In this document: positions 15,881 to 24,440 of the stretch, piece after piece
How positions within the stretch are numbered: the stretch's first letter is position 1
How the letters are laid out: every line of letters begins with the position of its first letter
DNA from: Collinsella sp.
Lineage (GTDB): Bacteria; Actinomycetota; Coriobacteriia; Coriobacteriales; Coriobacteriaceae
Assembly: GCA_031294825.1 (NCBI GenBank)
Contig: JAUMPM010000028.1
Location: 1-45,527 of the forward strand
Length of the DNA: 45,527 nt
Reading direction: 5' to 3'
Position numbers and translations under genes: made by a program
Notes under the pieces: model-generated
What the model saw: the letters and a program-made list of their open reading frames with translations, nothing else
What the model was told of the DNA's origin: nothing
Databases searched by the model: none

Positions 15881-18082
15881 ATGGGTCCTCGCCAACGACA
15901 GGGACACAGCCGTTCAAAGACGCATGCCCTGCCCATAATCCTGCTCTCGTTTTTGGGCTTTTTGCTTATCGCGGGCGTGGCATTTGGCATCGGCATGGTC
16001 GGCAACGTCAACCGCTGGCTGTCCGATCTGCCCGACTACACCGACGCCAACGCGTATCTGGTGAGCGAGCCCACCGAGATCGTCGACTGCAACGGCAACA
16101 AGATCGCAAGCTTCTACACGCAAAACCGCAAGTCCATCACCAAGGACGAGGTCTCCCCCTACGTGCTGCAGGGCACCGTTGACGTCGAGGACGAGCGCTT
16201 CTACGAGCACGGCGGTATCGACCTGTGGGGTATCGCGCGCGCTGCGGTGGCAACCCTCGGCGGCGGTCACGAAGGCGCCTCGACTATCACCCAGCAGCTG
16301 GTGCGCAACACCATCCTGCAGGAGGAGCAGTTCGACTCGACCATCGAGCGTAAAGTGCGCGAGGCCTACATCGCCGTCAAGATGGAGGACATGTACTCCA
16401 AAGACGAGATCCTCATGATGTACCTCAACACCATCTACTACGGCCACGGCGCCTACGGCATCGAGGCCGCAGCCGAGACCTATCTGTCCAAGAGCGCCGC
16501 CGACCTCACCCTGAGCGAGGCCGCACTGTTGATCGGCCTTCCCAACTCGCCCTCGCAGTACGACCCCACGGTCAACCCCGACCTGGCGCTGTCCCGTCGC
16601 AACAAGGTCCTTGACAACATGTTGCGCCTGGGCCACATCACGCAGGAGGAGCACGATGCCGCACAGGCCGAGCCCATCACCCTCAACGTGACCGAGATTT
16701 CGGGCAGCGGCGTCGACGTATACTCGCAGCCCTACTTTGTCGCCTATGTTAAGCAGCTGCTGGAGCAGGAGTTCTCGACCGACGTGCTCTTTAAGGGCGG
16801 CCTGACCGTCAAGACCACCATCGACCCCACGATGCAGCAGGTGGCAGAGAATGCCGTCCGCGAGCAGCTCGACACGCTCTCACTCGACGGTCTGGACATG
16901 GGCATGGTCGTCGTCGACCCCAAGACCGGCTACATCAAGTGCATGGTGGGCGGCTACGACTACAACGCCGATGAGAACCACGTAAACCATGCCACGGCCA
17001 AGCGTCCCGTCGGCTCCACCTTCAAGGCCTTTACGCTGGCAACTGCCATCCAAAACGGCATGAACCCCAACGTCACCCTCAACTGCAACTCGCCGCTCAA
17101 GGCCAAGGGCACCACGACCGAGGTCCAAAACTACGCCAACCATAGCTATGGCAACATCACGCTTAAGCAGGCAACGGCATACTCCTCCAACACCGGCTAC
17201 ATCCAGGTGGCGGAAGCCGTCGGCAACAGCAAGATCATCTCACTCGTCAAAAAGCTCGGCATCGATCCCGCCAAGGACAACATCGAGGACGTTCCCGTCA
17301 TGACGCTCGGCACCGGCTCGATCTCGCCGCTCGAGATGGCCGCCGCCTACGCGACGTTTGCCAACGGCGGCTACTATCGCCAGCCGATCGCCATCACCGA
17401 GATTGACTCTCGTACCGGTTCGGTGCTGTACCAGCACACCGACAATCCCTCACAGGTGCTTACCGAGGGCGAGGCCGCCGCGGTCACCGATGTTCTGTCC
17501 GGCGTCATGCAGGGCGGCGGTACGGGTGCCGCCGGTGCCCTGAGCGTTAACCAGCCCTATGCCGGAAAGACGGGCACCACCGACAACACCACCAACCTGT
17601 GGTTCTGCGGCTATACCCCGCAGCTGGCGTGCGCCCTGTGGACCGGCTATTCCGCGGGCGAGATCCCCATCCAAAAATACGGCACAGACCTGCTGGGCGA
17701 CAGCACCAACCTGCCTGTCTTTAAGCGGTTTATGAACACCGTTCTGACCGGTACCGAGCGCGAGGAGTTTGCGACCGGAACGGCGCCCACCTATAAGAAC
17801 AACAGCGTCTGGAAGTTCTACGGCACCAACAACACCAAGAAGACGGAGAACGACGACAAGGACAAGGACGAGAACGAGGACGAAGGGGAAACCACCACTA
17901 CAACGACTACCACGACGACCACGACCACCGAGACCACGGGCGGCGACACCACCGGCGGCACCGGTACGACCGGTGGCTCGACGGGCGGCTCCACCGGTGG
18001 TTCGACCGGCGGCGATGGCGGCACGCCTACGCCCACGCCCACTCCCGACCCCTCGCCCACGCCTGACGATACGGTCGGCTAG
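15881..18082 (+). CDS. Class A penicillin-binding protein (bifunctional transglycosylase/transpeptidase)
   Basis: Polymerises and cross-links peptidoglycan outside the membrane. After a short basic cytoplasmic tail, one membrane anchor lies at residues ~16-40. A GT51 transglycosylase domain carries the catalytic Glu in EDERFYEHGG (~103-112) and GASTITQQL (~130). The transpeptidase domain has the Ser-x-x-Lys in GSTFKAF (~378), SSN (~435) and KTGTT (~563). The last ~90 residues are low complexity: an acidic/lysine stretch, about 13 consecutive Thr, Gly-Gly-Ser-Thr repeats, then Pro-Thr repeats, as in wall-spanning linkers. Total 733 aa. GGAGG stands 7 bases before the ATG at 15881. Terminators at 18105-18146 and, for the convergent argR, at 18188-18220 separate the two. 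Confidence 0.95.
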   Translation: MGPRQRQGHSRSKTHALPIILLSFLGFLLIAGVAFGIGMVGNVNRWLSDLPDYTDANAYLVSEPTEIVDCNGNKIASFYTQNRKSITKDEVSPYVLQGTVDVEDERFYEHGGIDLWGIARAAVATLGGGHEGASTITQQLVRNTILQEEQFDSTIERKVREAYIAVKMEDMYSKDEILMMYLNTIYYGHGAYGIEAAAETYLSKSAADLTLSEAALLIGLPNSPSQYDPTVNPDLALSRRNKVLDNMLRLGHITQEEHDAAQAEPITLNVTEISGSGVDVYSQPYFVAYVKQLLEQEFSTDVLFKGGLTVKTTIDPTMQQVAENAVREQLDTLSLDGLDMGMVVVDPKTGYIKCMVGGYDYNADENHVNHATAKRPVGSTFKAFTLATAIQNGMNPNVTLNCNSPLKAKGTTTEVQNYANHSYGNITLKQATAYSSNTGYIQVAEAVGNSKIISLVKKLGIDPAKDNIEDVPVMTLGTGSISPLEMAAAYATFANGGYYRQPIAITEIDSRTGSVLYQHTDNPSQVLTEGEAAAVTDVLSGVMQGGGTGAAGALSVNQPYAGKTGTTDNTTNLWFCGYTPQLACALWTGYSAGEIPIQKYGTDLLGDSTNLPVFKRFMNTVLTGTEREEFATGTAPTYKNNSVWKFYGTNNTKKTENDDKDKDENEDEGETTTTTTTTTTTTTETTGGDTTGGTGTTGGSTGGSTGGSTGGDGGTPTPTPTPDPSPTPDDTVG

Positions 18083-18104
18083 AAATCATCCGGCCATAAG
18101 CAAC

Positions 18105-18146
18105 AAGGCCCCCGAGCAGCTTATTGAACTGCTCGGGGGCCTTTTT
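18105..18146 (+). terminator. Rho-independent terminator of the penicillin-binding protein gene
   Basis: AAGGCCCCCGAGCAG (18105-18119) pairs perfectly with CTGCTCGGGGGCCTT (18129-18143), followed by a T-run. Confidence 0.95.
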
Positions 18147-18187
18147 AGTTTAAAGCGACCTGATGGGCGGTCTTTATACCGGCAGAC

Positions 18188-18220
18188 AAAAAAGGGGGTA
18201 CCGACCAACGTCGATACCCC
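18188..18220 (-). terminator. Rho-independent terminator of argR
   Basis: On the minus strand, GGGGTATCGAC (from 18220) pairs with GTCGGTACCCC and is followed by CTTTTTT (18193-18188). There is one mismatch in the stem. Confidence 0.85.
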
Positions 18221-18271
18221 TTACAAGCCACTATGTCAGCGCGCACAGTGCCGAGCGCACGACCCGCACGC

Positions 18272-18709
18272 CTACTTGCGAGAATTGCTCAGCTTATTGA
18301 TCAGCGCCTCAAGACGCTCGCCGTCCTCGGCCGTCTGGGCAATAACCAAAATCGTATCGTTGCCGGCAAGCGAGCCAAGCACATCGGGCAGCTCTGCCGC
18401 ATCAACGGCGGCGGCGATGCCGGAAGCCGTACCAGGCTGAGCCTTGATCATAACCAGATTATCGGTGCGCAGAACGCCCGTTACGAGCTCGGAAACCATA
18501 CGCTGCAGGTGCAGGTCCTCTGCCAGAACATAGATGCCCTCAGGGAGCTTACGCAGCCCCATATCGGCAATATCGCGAGAGACAGTCGCCTGCGTGCAAT
18601 CAAAGCCCATAGCACGGAGCTCATCGACCAGCACGCGTTGCGTGCGGACGTCCTTATTGCGCACAATATCTCTAATGGCATCCTGGCGCCCATTGCGTTT
18701 TTTAGCCAT
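18272..18709 (-). CDS. argR: Arginine repressor
   Basis: Hexameric regulator that binds arginine and controls arginine metabolism genes. The N-terminal winged helix-turn-helix contains TQATVSRDI (residues ~39-47), and the C-terminal oligomerisation/arginine-binding domain contains the SLAGNDTILVI motif (~112-122), close to the family GTIAGDDT. Length 145 aa is typical. The start at 18709 (MAKKRNG) has GAGGG 6 bases upstream; a longer frame from 18742 lacks one. A 15-bp palindrome (18743-18757) sits just upstream and may be an autoregulatory operator. No arginine biosynthesis gene is in the window. Confidence 0.93.
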   Translation of the reverse strand: MAKKRNGRQDAIRDIVRNKDVRTQRVLVDELRAMGFDCTQATVSRDIADMGLRKLPEGIYVLAEDLHLQRMVSELVTGVLRTDNLVMIKAQPGTASGIAAAVDAAELPDVLGSLAGNDTILVIAQTAEDGERLEALINKLSNSRK

Positions 18710-18742
18710 ACAAACCCTCACTCCAAAAGATGGCGGAGACAA

Positions 18743-18757
18743 TCAATCAGTGATTGA
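18743..18757. promoter_or_regulatory. 15-bp palindrome upstream of argR
   Basis: TCAATCA-G-TGATTGA, a perfect dyad 34 bases before the argR start. The A/T-rich symmetric form resembles an ARG-box half-site pair only loosely. It is proposed as an ArgR operator on position alone. Confidence 0.4.
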
Positions 18758-18797
18758 ATAGTTTAACGCTATTTGAAGGCTTTTGTGTATAAGAACG

Positions 18798-18835
18798 CAT
18801 TTCGAAACAATTCTATGCAAGTTTGTTTCGAAATG
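18798..18835. repeat. 13-bp perfect inverted repeat after the glycosyltransferase gene
   Basis: CATTTCGAAACAA (18798-18810) and TTGTTTCGAAATG (18823-18835), 12-base loop. It lies 7 bp beyond the stop of the minus-strand glycosyltransferase gene and ~90 bp upstream of argR. It could be a terminator hairpin with a poor T-run or an operator. Confidence 0.55.
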
Positions 18836-18841
18836 AGCCGT

Positions 18842-19882
18842 TTAGGCGGTTTTTGCGCCCGTCCGGTTAAGAAAAGCTGCCAGATGCGTACACATCACGC
18901 AGCGCGCGGGCTTGGCGCTGGCGATCGGCCCAAACAACAGACCGAGCCCCCGATGGTTATCCTTGAGCGCAGCGACCATCTGACGGGTTCGAGGCGCCTC
19001 GAGCATATCACGCATGCGGGCGGAACGCTCGATTGACGACACTCCATGCGGGCTCAGACACAAATTCTCGATGCAGGCGACCAGTCCGGCAAAGTAGAAC
19101 TTTTGGCTTGCCAGCTTGAGCCGACCACCGCTATCTGCTTCCGAGAGTGAGTCCGCAAGCTCGTCGAGCGCTCGAGTGTCATCGGATATCCTGGCATACA
19201 TGGTGGGATCAAAGGCATCTGTAAGCTTAGGTGCCACCGCGTGGAAACAAGCGTCGCCGCAGCCGGAGACGCGCTGCGCCCGCGAGAGCGAGCACGCCAT
19301 AAACCCAACTGTGCGAAACGCCTTGTCGTACAAAAGGCATGCCTCAAACAGCGGACGGCTATACATCACGCCAGAGGTCTGAACGACTAGGCCGCCTAAA
19401 ATCAACTGGGACAGCCCGGTCACCATCGAAGATTTGCTATCAATGGAAATATGAGCAGCATCCAAGACGCGCGAATGGCGCTCTCGATGTGCATCATAGC
19501 GGTCGAGCGACACCGTGGGGAGCACTATGTCTGCCGCAGTATCGCACGCGATATCGACCATCTTGGAAAGAGACTGCGGAGCAAACCACTCATCGGCGTT
19601 CATGGCGATGATTTGAGAGCCGCGCGAGGCGGCAAAACCGGCACGAAGACAAGCGCCGCGCTTCGCGTCCTCGACGTCAATCAAATCAATATGGATGTCC
19701 CTGTCGGCGGCAACTTGAAGCGAATGGCGCACACCAGGCGCAGCATCGCGGCAGACAACGACAATCTGCAAATCGTAGAGGTCTTGGTTCTGGATACTCT
19801 CGAGCGCACGCATCGCATAGCTGGGCGAACCTTCTACCACAAGGATCACCGAAAGTCGCGGATGCGAGCCACGTCGAACCAA
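18842..19882 (-). CDS. Glycosyltransferase family 2-like protein
   Basis: A 346-aa protein whose first ~110 residues look like a GT-A fold: LSVILVVEGSPSYAMRALESI (the usual nucleotide-binding start of family 2), then IQNQDLYDLQIVVV and RGACLRAGFAASRGSQIIAMNADEW. The metal-binding position reads NADEW rather than a classical DxD, so catalytic competence is uncertain. The rest is not recognised. No membrane segment is evident. The frame starts with TTG at 19882, with GAGAGGA about 10 bases upstream; no ATG is available near. It stands alone between argR and truA, without other polysaccharide genes. Confidence 0.65.
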   Translation of the reverse strand: MVRRGSHPRLSVILVVEGSPSYAMRALESIQNQDLYDLQIVVVCRDAAPGVRHSLQVAADRDIHIDLIDVEDAKRGACLRAGFAASRGSQIIAMNADEWFAPQSLSKMVDIACDTAADIVLPTVSLDRYDAHRERHSRVLDAAHISIDSKSSMVTGLSQLILGGLVVQTSGVMYSRPLFEACLLYDKAFRTVGFMACSLSRAQRVSGCGDACFHAVAPKLTDAFDPTMYARISDDTRALDELADSLSEADSGGRLKLASQKFYFAGLVACIENLCLSPHGVSSIERSARMRDMLEAPRTRQMVAALKDNHRGLGLLFGPIASAKPARCVMCTHLAAFLNRTGAKTA

Positions 19883-20043
19883 GTTATCCGTCCTCTCGAC
19901 AGCAATAAATCAAACCGTGGTTCATGGTACACCCCGGCAATAAAAGCAATGAGACACCAGTTGTATTGCACGTCAAGAACAGATGTTGCACACGCGCAGC
20001 CCACAGATGACAGGTGTCGACGCACGACGCGTCGAGCCCTCCC

Positions 20044-20868
20044 CTAGTCGAGCACGACAAGCTCGGCGGGATCGTAATCCACGCCCATAAACGTAAGGCC
20101 GCAGGCAGGAGCCGTGGGGCCCGCAGCGGTACGGTCGCAAGCATCGATGACCTCGCGCATCCACTCGGGTTCACGGCGATGCATGCCAATCTCGACAAGC
20201 GTGCCCACGATCGTGCGGACCATCGAATGCAGAAACGCATTGCCCTCGATGGTAAACGTCAGGATGTCCTCGCCAAACGCAACCTCATGGCCAAACTCGG
20301 CACGCATCACGCAGCGATGCGTGGGCTTGCCAACGGCCGAGGCAACCTTGCAAAAGCTCTTAAAGTCCTGCTCACCCAAAAGCGCGGGACAGGCCGCAGA
20401 CATGGCCTCGACGTCCAAGGGATAGCGATGCCACCACACGGCACCCCGTGAGAGCACGGGACGCGCGTCGCGATCGGCAATACGGTACGTATATGTACGC
20501 GAACGCGCATCAAAGCGTGCAGAAAAGCCTTTACGGGCCTTGTAGACCTCGTTTATGGCGATATCTTTGGGTAGCAGGGCATCCATAGCCCGCAGCCACC
20601 TACGGCGCGTACAAGCGAGCTCAGCGTCCGTTACGGGCACGCTGATGTACTGAGCCACGGCATGTACGCCGGCATCGGTACGCCCCGCGCACGTCAGGAC
20701 AATCGGACGGCGCAGGAGCGTCTCGATAGCGCGGCGCAGCTCGCCCGCAACCGTCGTCTGACCGGGCTGCTCGGCAAAGCCGCTGTAGGACGAGCCATCG
20801 TAGGCCACGCGGAAAACGAGCGTGGCATCGAGCTCGGGAATCGAATTGAAATCAGACGGCGCGGTCAT
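20044..20868 (-). CDS. truA: tRNA pseudouridine synthase A
   Basis: Makes pseudouridine at positions 38-40 of the tRNA anticodon stem. The catalytic Asp is in AGRTDAGVHA (residues ~60-69). VAYDGSSYSGFAEQPGQTT at the start and the FLHSMVRTIVGTL block (~210) are hallmark TruA segments. Length 274 aa is normal. The start at 20868 (MTAPSDF) has GGGAG 6 bases upstream; the frame continues to 20883. It follows rplQ on the same strand, but a strong terminator at 20904-20934 separates them, so read-through or a separate promoter is needed. Confidence 0.95.
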   Translation of the reverse strand: MTAPSDFNSIPELDATLVFRVAYDGSSYSGFAEQPGQTTVAGELRRAIETLLRRPIVLTCAGRTDAGVHAVAQYISVPVTDAELACTRRRWLRAMDALLPKDIAINEVYKARKGFSARFDARSRTYTYRIADRDARPVLSRGAVWWHRYPLDVEAMSAACPALLGEQDFKSFCKVASAVGKPTHRCVMRAEFGHEVAFGEDILTFTIEGNAFLHSMVRTIVGTLVEIGMHRREPEWMREVIDACDRTAAGPTAPACGLTFMGVDYDPAELVVLD

Positions 20869-20903
20869 GGACGCTCCCAACAAACAGGCAATGGCATTTC
20901 GAC

Positions 20904-20934
20904 AAAAAAAGAGGGGTACGCGAACGTACCCCTC
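20904..20934 (-). terminator. Rho-independent terminator after rplQ
   Basis: GAGGGGTACG / CGTACCCCTC, a perfect 10-bp stem with a 4-base loop, followed on the minus strand by seven T (20910-20904). It ends the alpha operon. Confidence 0.95.
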
Positions 20935-20960
20935 GAATATAGCCTATGCAGACGGATTGT

Positions 20961-21428
20961 CTACTCAGCGGTCTCCTCAGCAGGAGCCTCCTCGGCAGCC
21001 TCGACCTTCTTGGGAGCAGCGGCCTTCTTGGGGACCGGAGCAGCCTTCTTGGCCTTAGGCGTGCAAGGCTCGGTGACGAGCTCCATGATAACGATGGGAG
21101 CGTTGTCGCCCTTGCGGTTACCGAGCTTCATGATGCGGGTGTAACCGCCGTTGCGGTCCTGCCACATGCCCTGAGCAGCCTTGTCGAAGATCTCGGCAAC
21201 GAGCTGCTTATCGCCGAGCTTGGCGATAGCCAGACGACGAGAGTGCAGGTCGCCCTTCTTGGCCCAGGTGATGATCGGATCGACGACCGAACGCAGCGCC
21301 TTAGCGCGGGTCTCGGTGGTCTTGATGCGATCGTTCTCGAAGAGGGCCTTAGCAAGGCTCTTCTTCATGGCCTTGGTGTGGCTCGCATCGGTGCCGAGCT
21401 TCAGGCCCTTCTTAACGTTGTGACGCAT
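20961..21428 (-). CDS. rplQ: 50S ribosomal protein L17
   Basis: Large-subunit protein near the peptide exit tunnel. The first ~115 residues match L17 (MRHNVKKGLKLGTDASHTKAM at the start, GDLHSRRLAIAKLGDK in the middle). Residues ~120-155 are an Ala/Lys/Glu-rich tail (AAPVPKKAAAPKK...), common in actinobacteria. Last gene of the operon; it lies 30 bases after rpoA. Confidence 0.97.
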   Translation of the reverse strand: MRHNVKKGLKLGTDASHTKAMKKSLAKALFENDRIKTTETRAKALRSVVDPIITWAKKGDLHSRRLAIAKLGDKQLVAEIFDKAAQGMWQDRNGGYTRIMKLGNRKGDNAPIVIMELVTEPCTPKAKKAAPVPKKAAAPKKVEAAEEAPAEETAE

Positions 21429-21458
21429 GGTCTAGTTTCTCCTCAAATATGCGAAGCA

Positions 21459-22400
21459 TTAAGCCTTCAGGCTCAGGCCCATGGACTCAAGCTTGTCCTT
21501 CACTTCCTCGATCGACTTAACACCGAAGTTACGGATGTTGAGCAGATCGTTCTCCGAGAACTCAACGAGCTGACGGACCGAGTGAATGCTGGCGCGCTTA
21601 AGGCAGTTGTAGGAACGGACGGAAAGGTCAAGATCCTCGATCTGCTTGTCCAGCTCGGCGTTGTCGTTGGTGACCTCGGGAGCGAAGATCGAAGCCTCCT
21701 CCTCGACCTCGGGGGTCTCGGCAAGGTTCATAAAGGCGGCCATATGCTGGTTGATGATATTGGCAGCCTGGACCACGGCGTCGCGCGGGGCGACGGAGCC
21801 GTTGGTCTCGATCTCGAGGACAAGGCGGTCGTAGTCGGTGTGCTGACCGACACGGCAAGCCTCAACGAGCTTGGCGCAACGGGAAACCGGCGAGTACAGC
21901 GAGTCGACGTGGATCACACCGATGGGATCGTTGTCGCGCTTGTTGGCCTCGCCAGAAACATAGCCGCGGCCATAGCCGATGCGCATGCTCATGGTGAGAT
22001 GGCCACCCTCGGTGAGCGTAGCGATGTGCTGCTCGGGGTTGACCAGCTCAAACTCGGACGGAATAAAGAAGTCCGCACCGGTGACCTCGCAGGGGCCGTC
22101 AACCGAAATGGTGGCGGTCGCCTCGTCGGTCGTGCCGAGAGCCCTGAAGACAAGACCCTTGACATTCAGGACGATGTCGGTGACATCCTCGACCATGTTA
22201 GGGATGGTCATGAACTCGTGCTGCGCACCATCGATCTGAATAGCCTCGACGGCGGCACCCTCGAGCGAGGACAGAAGAACGCGACGAAGGGAGTTACCCA
22301 GAGTATCGCCGTAGCCACGCTCGAGCGGCTCGACGGAGACACGAGCAGACGTCTCGTTGATCTCTTCGACCTGAACCTGAGGCCTAATGAATTCTGACAT
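21459..22400 (-). CDS. rpoA: RNA polymerase alpha subunit
   Basis: Assembles the core RNA polymerase and contacts activators and upstream promoter DNA. The N-terminal dimerisation domain (residues ~1-225) includes LERGYGDTLGNSLRRVLLSS and EDVTDIVLNVK. An acidic linker follows (ETPEVEEEASIF). The C-terminal domain (~250-313) has the helix-hairpin-helix motif LNIRNFGVKSIEEVKDKL. Length 313 aa is normal. It sits between rpsD and rplQ, the standard alpha-operon order. Confidence 0.98.
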   Translation of the reverse strand: MSEFIRPQVQVEEINETSARVSVEPLERGYGDTLGNSLRRVLLSSLEGAAVEAIQIDGAQHEFMTIPNMVEDVTDIVLNVKGLVFRALGTTDEATATISVDGPCEVTGADFFIPSEFELVNPEQHIATLTEGGHLTMSMRIGYGRGYVSGEANKRDNDPIGVIHVDSLYSPVSRCAKLVEACRVGQHTDYDRLVLEIETNGSVAPRDAVVQAANIINQHMAAFMNLAETPEVEEEASIFAPEVTNDNAELDKQIEDLDLSVRSYNCLKRASIHSVRQLVEFSENDLLNIRNFGVKSIEEVKDKLESMGLSLKA

Positions 22401-22432
22401 GTATTACCTCCAGCCTCAGCAGCCCGGATGGA

Positions 22433-23029
22433 CTACTTAGAGTAGAGCTCGACGATGAGCTGCTCGTTGATATCACCGCTGATCTGCTCACGCGTCGGCA
22501 GAGCGAGCACGTTACCAGACAGCTTCTCGATATCGACCTCGAGCCAGCCAGGGACCTCAAAGCGCTCGGAGGAAATCAGGGCCTCCTTGATGGGGAGGAG
22601 GTCACGGAACTTCTCGCCGACAGCGACGACGTCGCCGGCCTTGACGCGGTAGGACGGGATGTCCACGCGCTTGCCGTTCACGGTGAAGTGACCGTGACGG
22701 ACGGACTGACGAGCCTCTTTGCGGGTGCGGGCGAAGCCAAGACGGAAGACGACGTTGTCGAGGCGAGACTCAAGGATGATCATGAGGTTCTCACCGGTGA
22801 CGCCGTTCATCTTGCGGGCCTTGTTGAAGTAGCCGTGGAACTGCTTCTCCAGAACGCCATAGATGAACTTGACCTTCTGCTTCTCGCGCAGCTGCATGCC
22901 GTACTCAGATTCCTTGCGACGGCGCTTGGGCTGACGGATAGATTCCTTCTTGCTGCTGTAACCGAGCTCAGCGGGATCGATCCCGAGCTGACGGCAGCGC
23001 TTAAGAACAGGAGTCCTGTCGATTGCCAT
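22433..23029 (-). CDS. rpsD: 30S ribosomal protein S4
   Basis: Primary 16S rRNA binder of the small subunit. The S4 RNA-binding domain is visible at residues ~90-155 (ESRLDNVVFRLGFARTRKEA). Only one Cys is in the N-terminal region, so it is the zinc-free type. At 198 aa it has the usual length. In other bacteria S4 represses the alpha operon translationally; no pseudoknot was identified here. Confidence 0.98.
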   Translation of the reverse strand: MAIDRTPVLKRCRQLGIDPAELGYSSKKESIRQPKRRRKESEYGMQLREKQKVKFIYGVLEKQFHGYFNKARKMNGVTGENLMIILESRLDNVVFRLGFARTRKEARQSVRHGHFTVNGKRVDIPSYRVKAGDVVAVGEKFRDLLPIKEALISSERFEVPGWLEVDIEKLSGNVLALPTREQISGDINEQLIVELYSK

Positions 23030-23048
23030 ATTGATACGATCCTTTCAG

Positions 23049-23453
23049 TTACACGCGGCGACGCTTCTTGGGGCGGCAGCCGTTGTGCGGAATGGGGGTC
23101 TTGTCCTGGATGCTCGAGACCTCGAGGCCAGCAGCCTGGAGGGAGCGGATGGCGGTCTCACGACCGGAGCCGGGGCCCTTGACGAAGACGGAAACCTTCT
23201 TCATACCGTGCTCCATGGCCTGCTTGGCAGCAGCCTCGGCAGCCATCTGGGCAGCGAACGGCGTGGACTTACGGGAGCCCTTGAAGCCCACCTGGCCAGC
23301 CGACTTCCAGGAAATGACGTTGCCCTGGGGATCGGTGATCGAAACGATAGTGTTGTTGAACGTAGAACGAATGTGAGCCTGGCCCACGGAAATGTTCTTA
23401 CGGTCCGCGCGCTTCAGACGGGCAGCGCGAACGTTCTTCTTAGCAGTAGCCAT
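23049..23453 (-). CDS. rpsK: 30S ribosomal protein S11
   Basis: Platform protein of the small subunit. 134 aa; conserved NISVGQAHIRSTFNNTIVSI near residue 20-40, KGPGSGRETAIRSL (~90) and the C-terminal PHNGCRPKKRRRV. Lies 14 bases after rpsM. Confidence 0.98.
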   Translation of the reverse strand: MATAKKNVRAARLKRADRKNISVGQAHIRSTFNNTIVSITDPQGNVISWKSAGQVGFKGSRKSTPFAAQMAAEAAAKQAMEHGMKKVSVFVKGPGSGRETAIRSLQAAGLEVSSIQDKTPIPHNGCRPKKRRRV

Positions 23454-23467
23454 CTATCTAGCGCTCC

Positions 23468-23842
23468 TTATTTCTTCTTCTTAGCACCGATCTGACGCTT
23501 CGGGCCCTTGCGGGTACGAGCGTTAGTGTGGGTGCGCTGGCCGCGGACCGGGAGGCCCTTGCGGTGACGAAGGCCGCGGTTGCAGCCGATGTCCATAAGG
23601 CGCTTGACGTTCTGGTTGCGCTCACGGCGGAGGTCGCCCTCAACCATGATCTGGTTCTTATCGATATAATCGCGGATGGCGTTAACCTCATCCTCGGTGA
23701 GGTCCTTAACGCGCGTATCCACGTTAACGTTGCACTCGACGCAAATCTTCGTCGCAGTGGTGCGGCCGATGCCGTAAATGTAGGTCAGACCGATCTCAAC
23801 GCGCTTCTCACGCGGGAGGTCGACACCATTAATACGGGCCAA
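23468..23842 (-). CDS. rpsM: 30S ribosomal protein S13
   Basis: Head protein contacting 5S/23S bridges and tRNA. 124 aa, with helix-two-turn-helix GIGRTTATKI (residues ~24-33) and the basic tail RHRKGLPVRGQRTHTNARTRKG. Starts 14 bases after the rpmJ stop. Confidence 0.98.
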   Translation of the reverse strand: MARINGVDLPREKRVEIGLTYIYGIGRTTATKICVECNVNVDTRVKDLTEDEVNAIRDYIDKNQIMVEGDLRRERNQNVKRLMDIGCNRGLRHRKGLPVRGQRTHTNARTRKGPKRQIGAKKKK

Positions 23843-23856
23843 CGTAGTCTCCTCTC

Positions 23857-23970
23857 TTAACCCTGACGCTGCTTATGACGGGGATTCTCGCAAATGACGA
23901 GGACCTTGCCATGGCGCCTAATGATTTTGCACTTATCGCACATCTTCTTGACCGAAGGACGTACCTTCAT
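23857..23970 (-). CDS. rpmJ: 50S ribosomal protein L36
   Basis: A 37-residue protein, MKVRPSVKKMCDKCKIIRR at the N-terminus, then HGKVLVICENPRHKQRQG. The zinc-binding Cys-x-x-Cys (residues 11, 14), Cys and His (ENPRHKQ) are all present, so this is the zinc-containing form. It lies in its standard place between infA and rpsM. Confidence 0.97.
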   Translation of the reverse strand: MKVRPSVKKMCDKCKIIRRHGKVLVICENPRHKQRQG

Positions 23971-24117
23971 CGTTCTTCCTTTCGGTAGCGCTCAAACTAC
24001 TTCCCTACTATCTACTCGCCCAGCCGCAGGCGTTTAAAACTATGGCTGGTCTTCACACGCAAACCGACCGTAGGTTGAGCTAAGCCTGCAGTCGGAAAAG
24101 AGCGTGTATGCGTGCCG

Positions 24118-24342
24118 CTATTTATAGCGATAGGTGATGCGGCCGCGGGTCAGGTCGTACGGGGAAAGCTCCACGACAACCCTGTCACCGGGGAGAATGC
24201 GGATGTAATTCATTCGGATCTTGCCAGAAATGTTGCACAGAACCGAATGACCGTTCTCGAGCTCGACCTTAAACATGGCGTTGGGCAGCGGCTCTTTTAC
24301 CGTACCCTCGAGCTCAATTGCGTCTTCCTTCTTCACAAGCAA
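24118..24342 (-). CDS. infA: Translation initiation factor IF-1
   Basis: Binds the ribosomal A site during initiation. A single S1/OB-fold domain of 70-74 aa: KKEDAIELEGTVKEPLPNAMF, then CNISGKIRMNYIRILPGDRVVVELSPYDLTRGRITYR, essentially canonical. No ATG fits; the frame can start at TTG 24342 or GTG 24336 (two codons later), the latter giving the usual family N-terminus. A TAGAAT at 24381-24376 (minus strand) is a possible -10 box. The 147 bases to rpmJ contain no other gene. Confidence 0.95.
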   Translation of the reverse strand: MLVKKEDAIELEGTVKEPLPNAMFKVELENGHSVLCNISGKIRMNYIRILPGDRVVVELSPYDLTRGRITYRYK

Positions 24343-24440
24343 TCATCTTTCTCTAGAAAACGACAGCGATTGAGTATTCTACAACACGTATGCACGCATC
24401 GTAATAACTTCGTAATGGCTCCACAACTAAGTGGAACATG

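Noticed and set aside
20946..22397. 483-codon plus-strand open frame across rplQ and rpoA
   Set aside because: Antisense to conserved ribosomal and polymerase genes; no recognisable domain.
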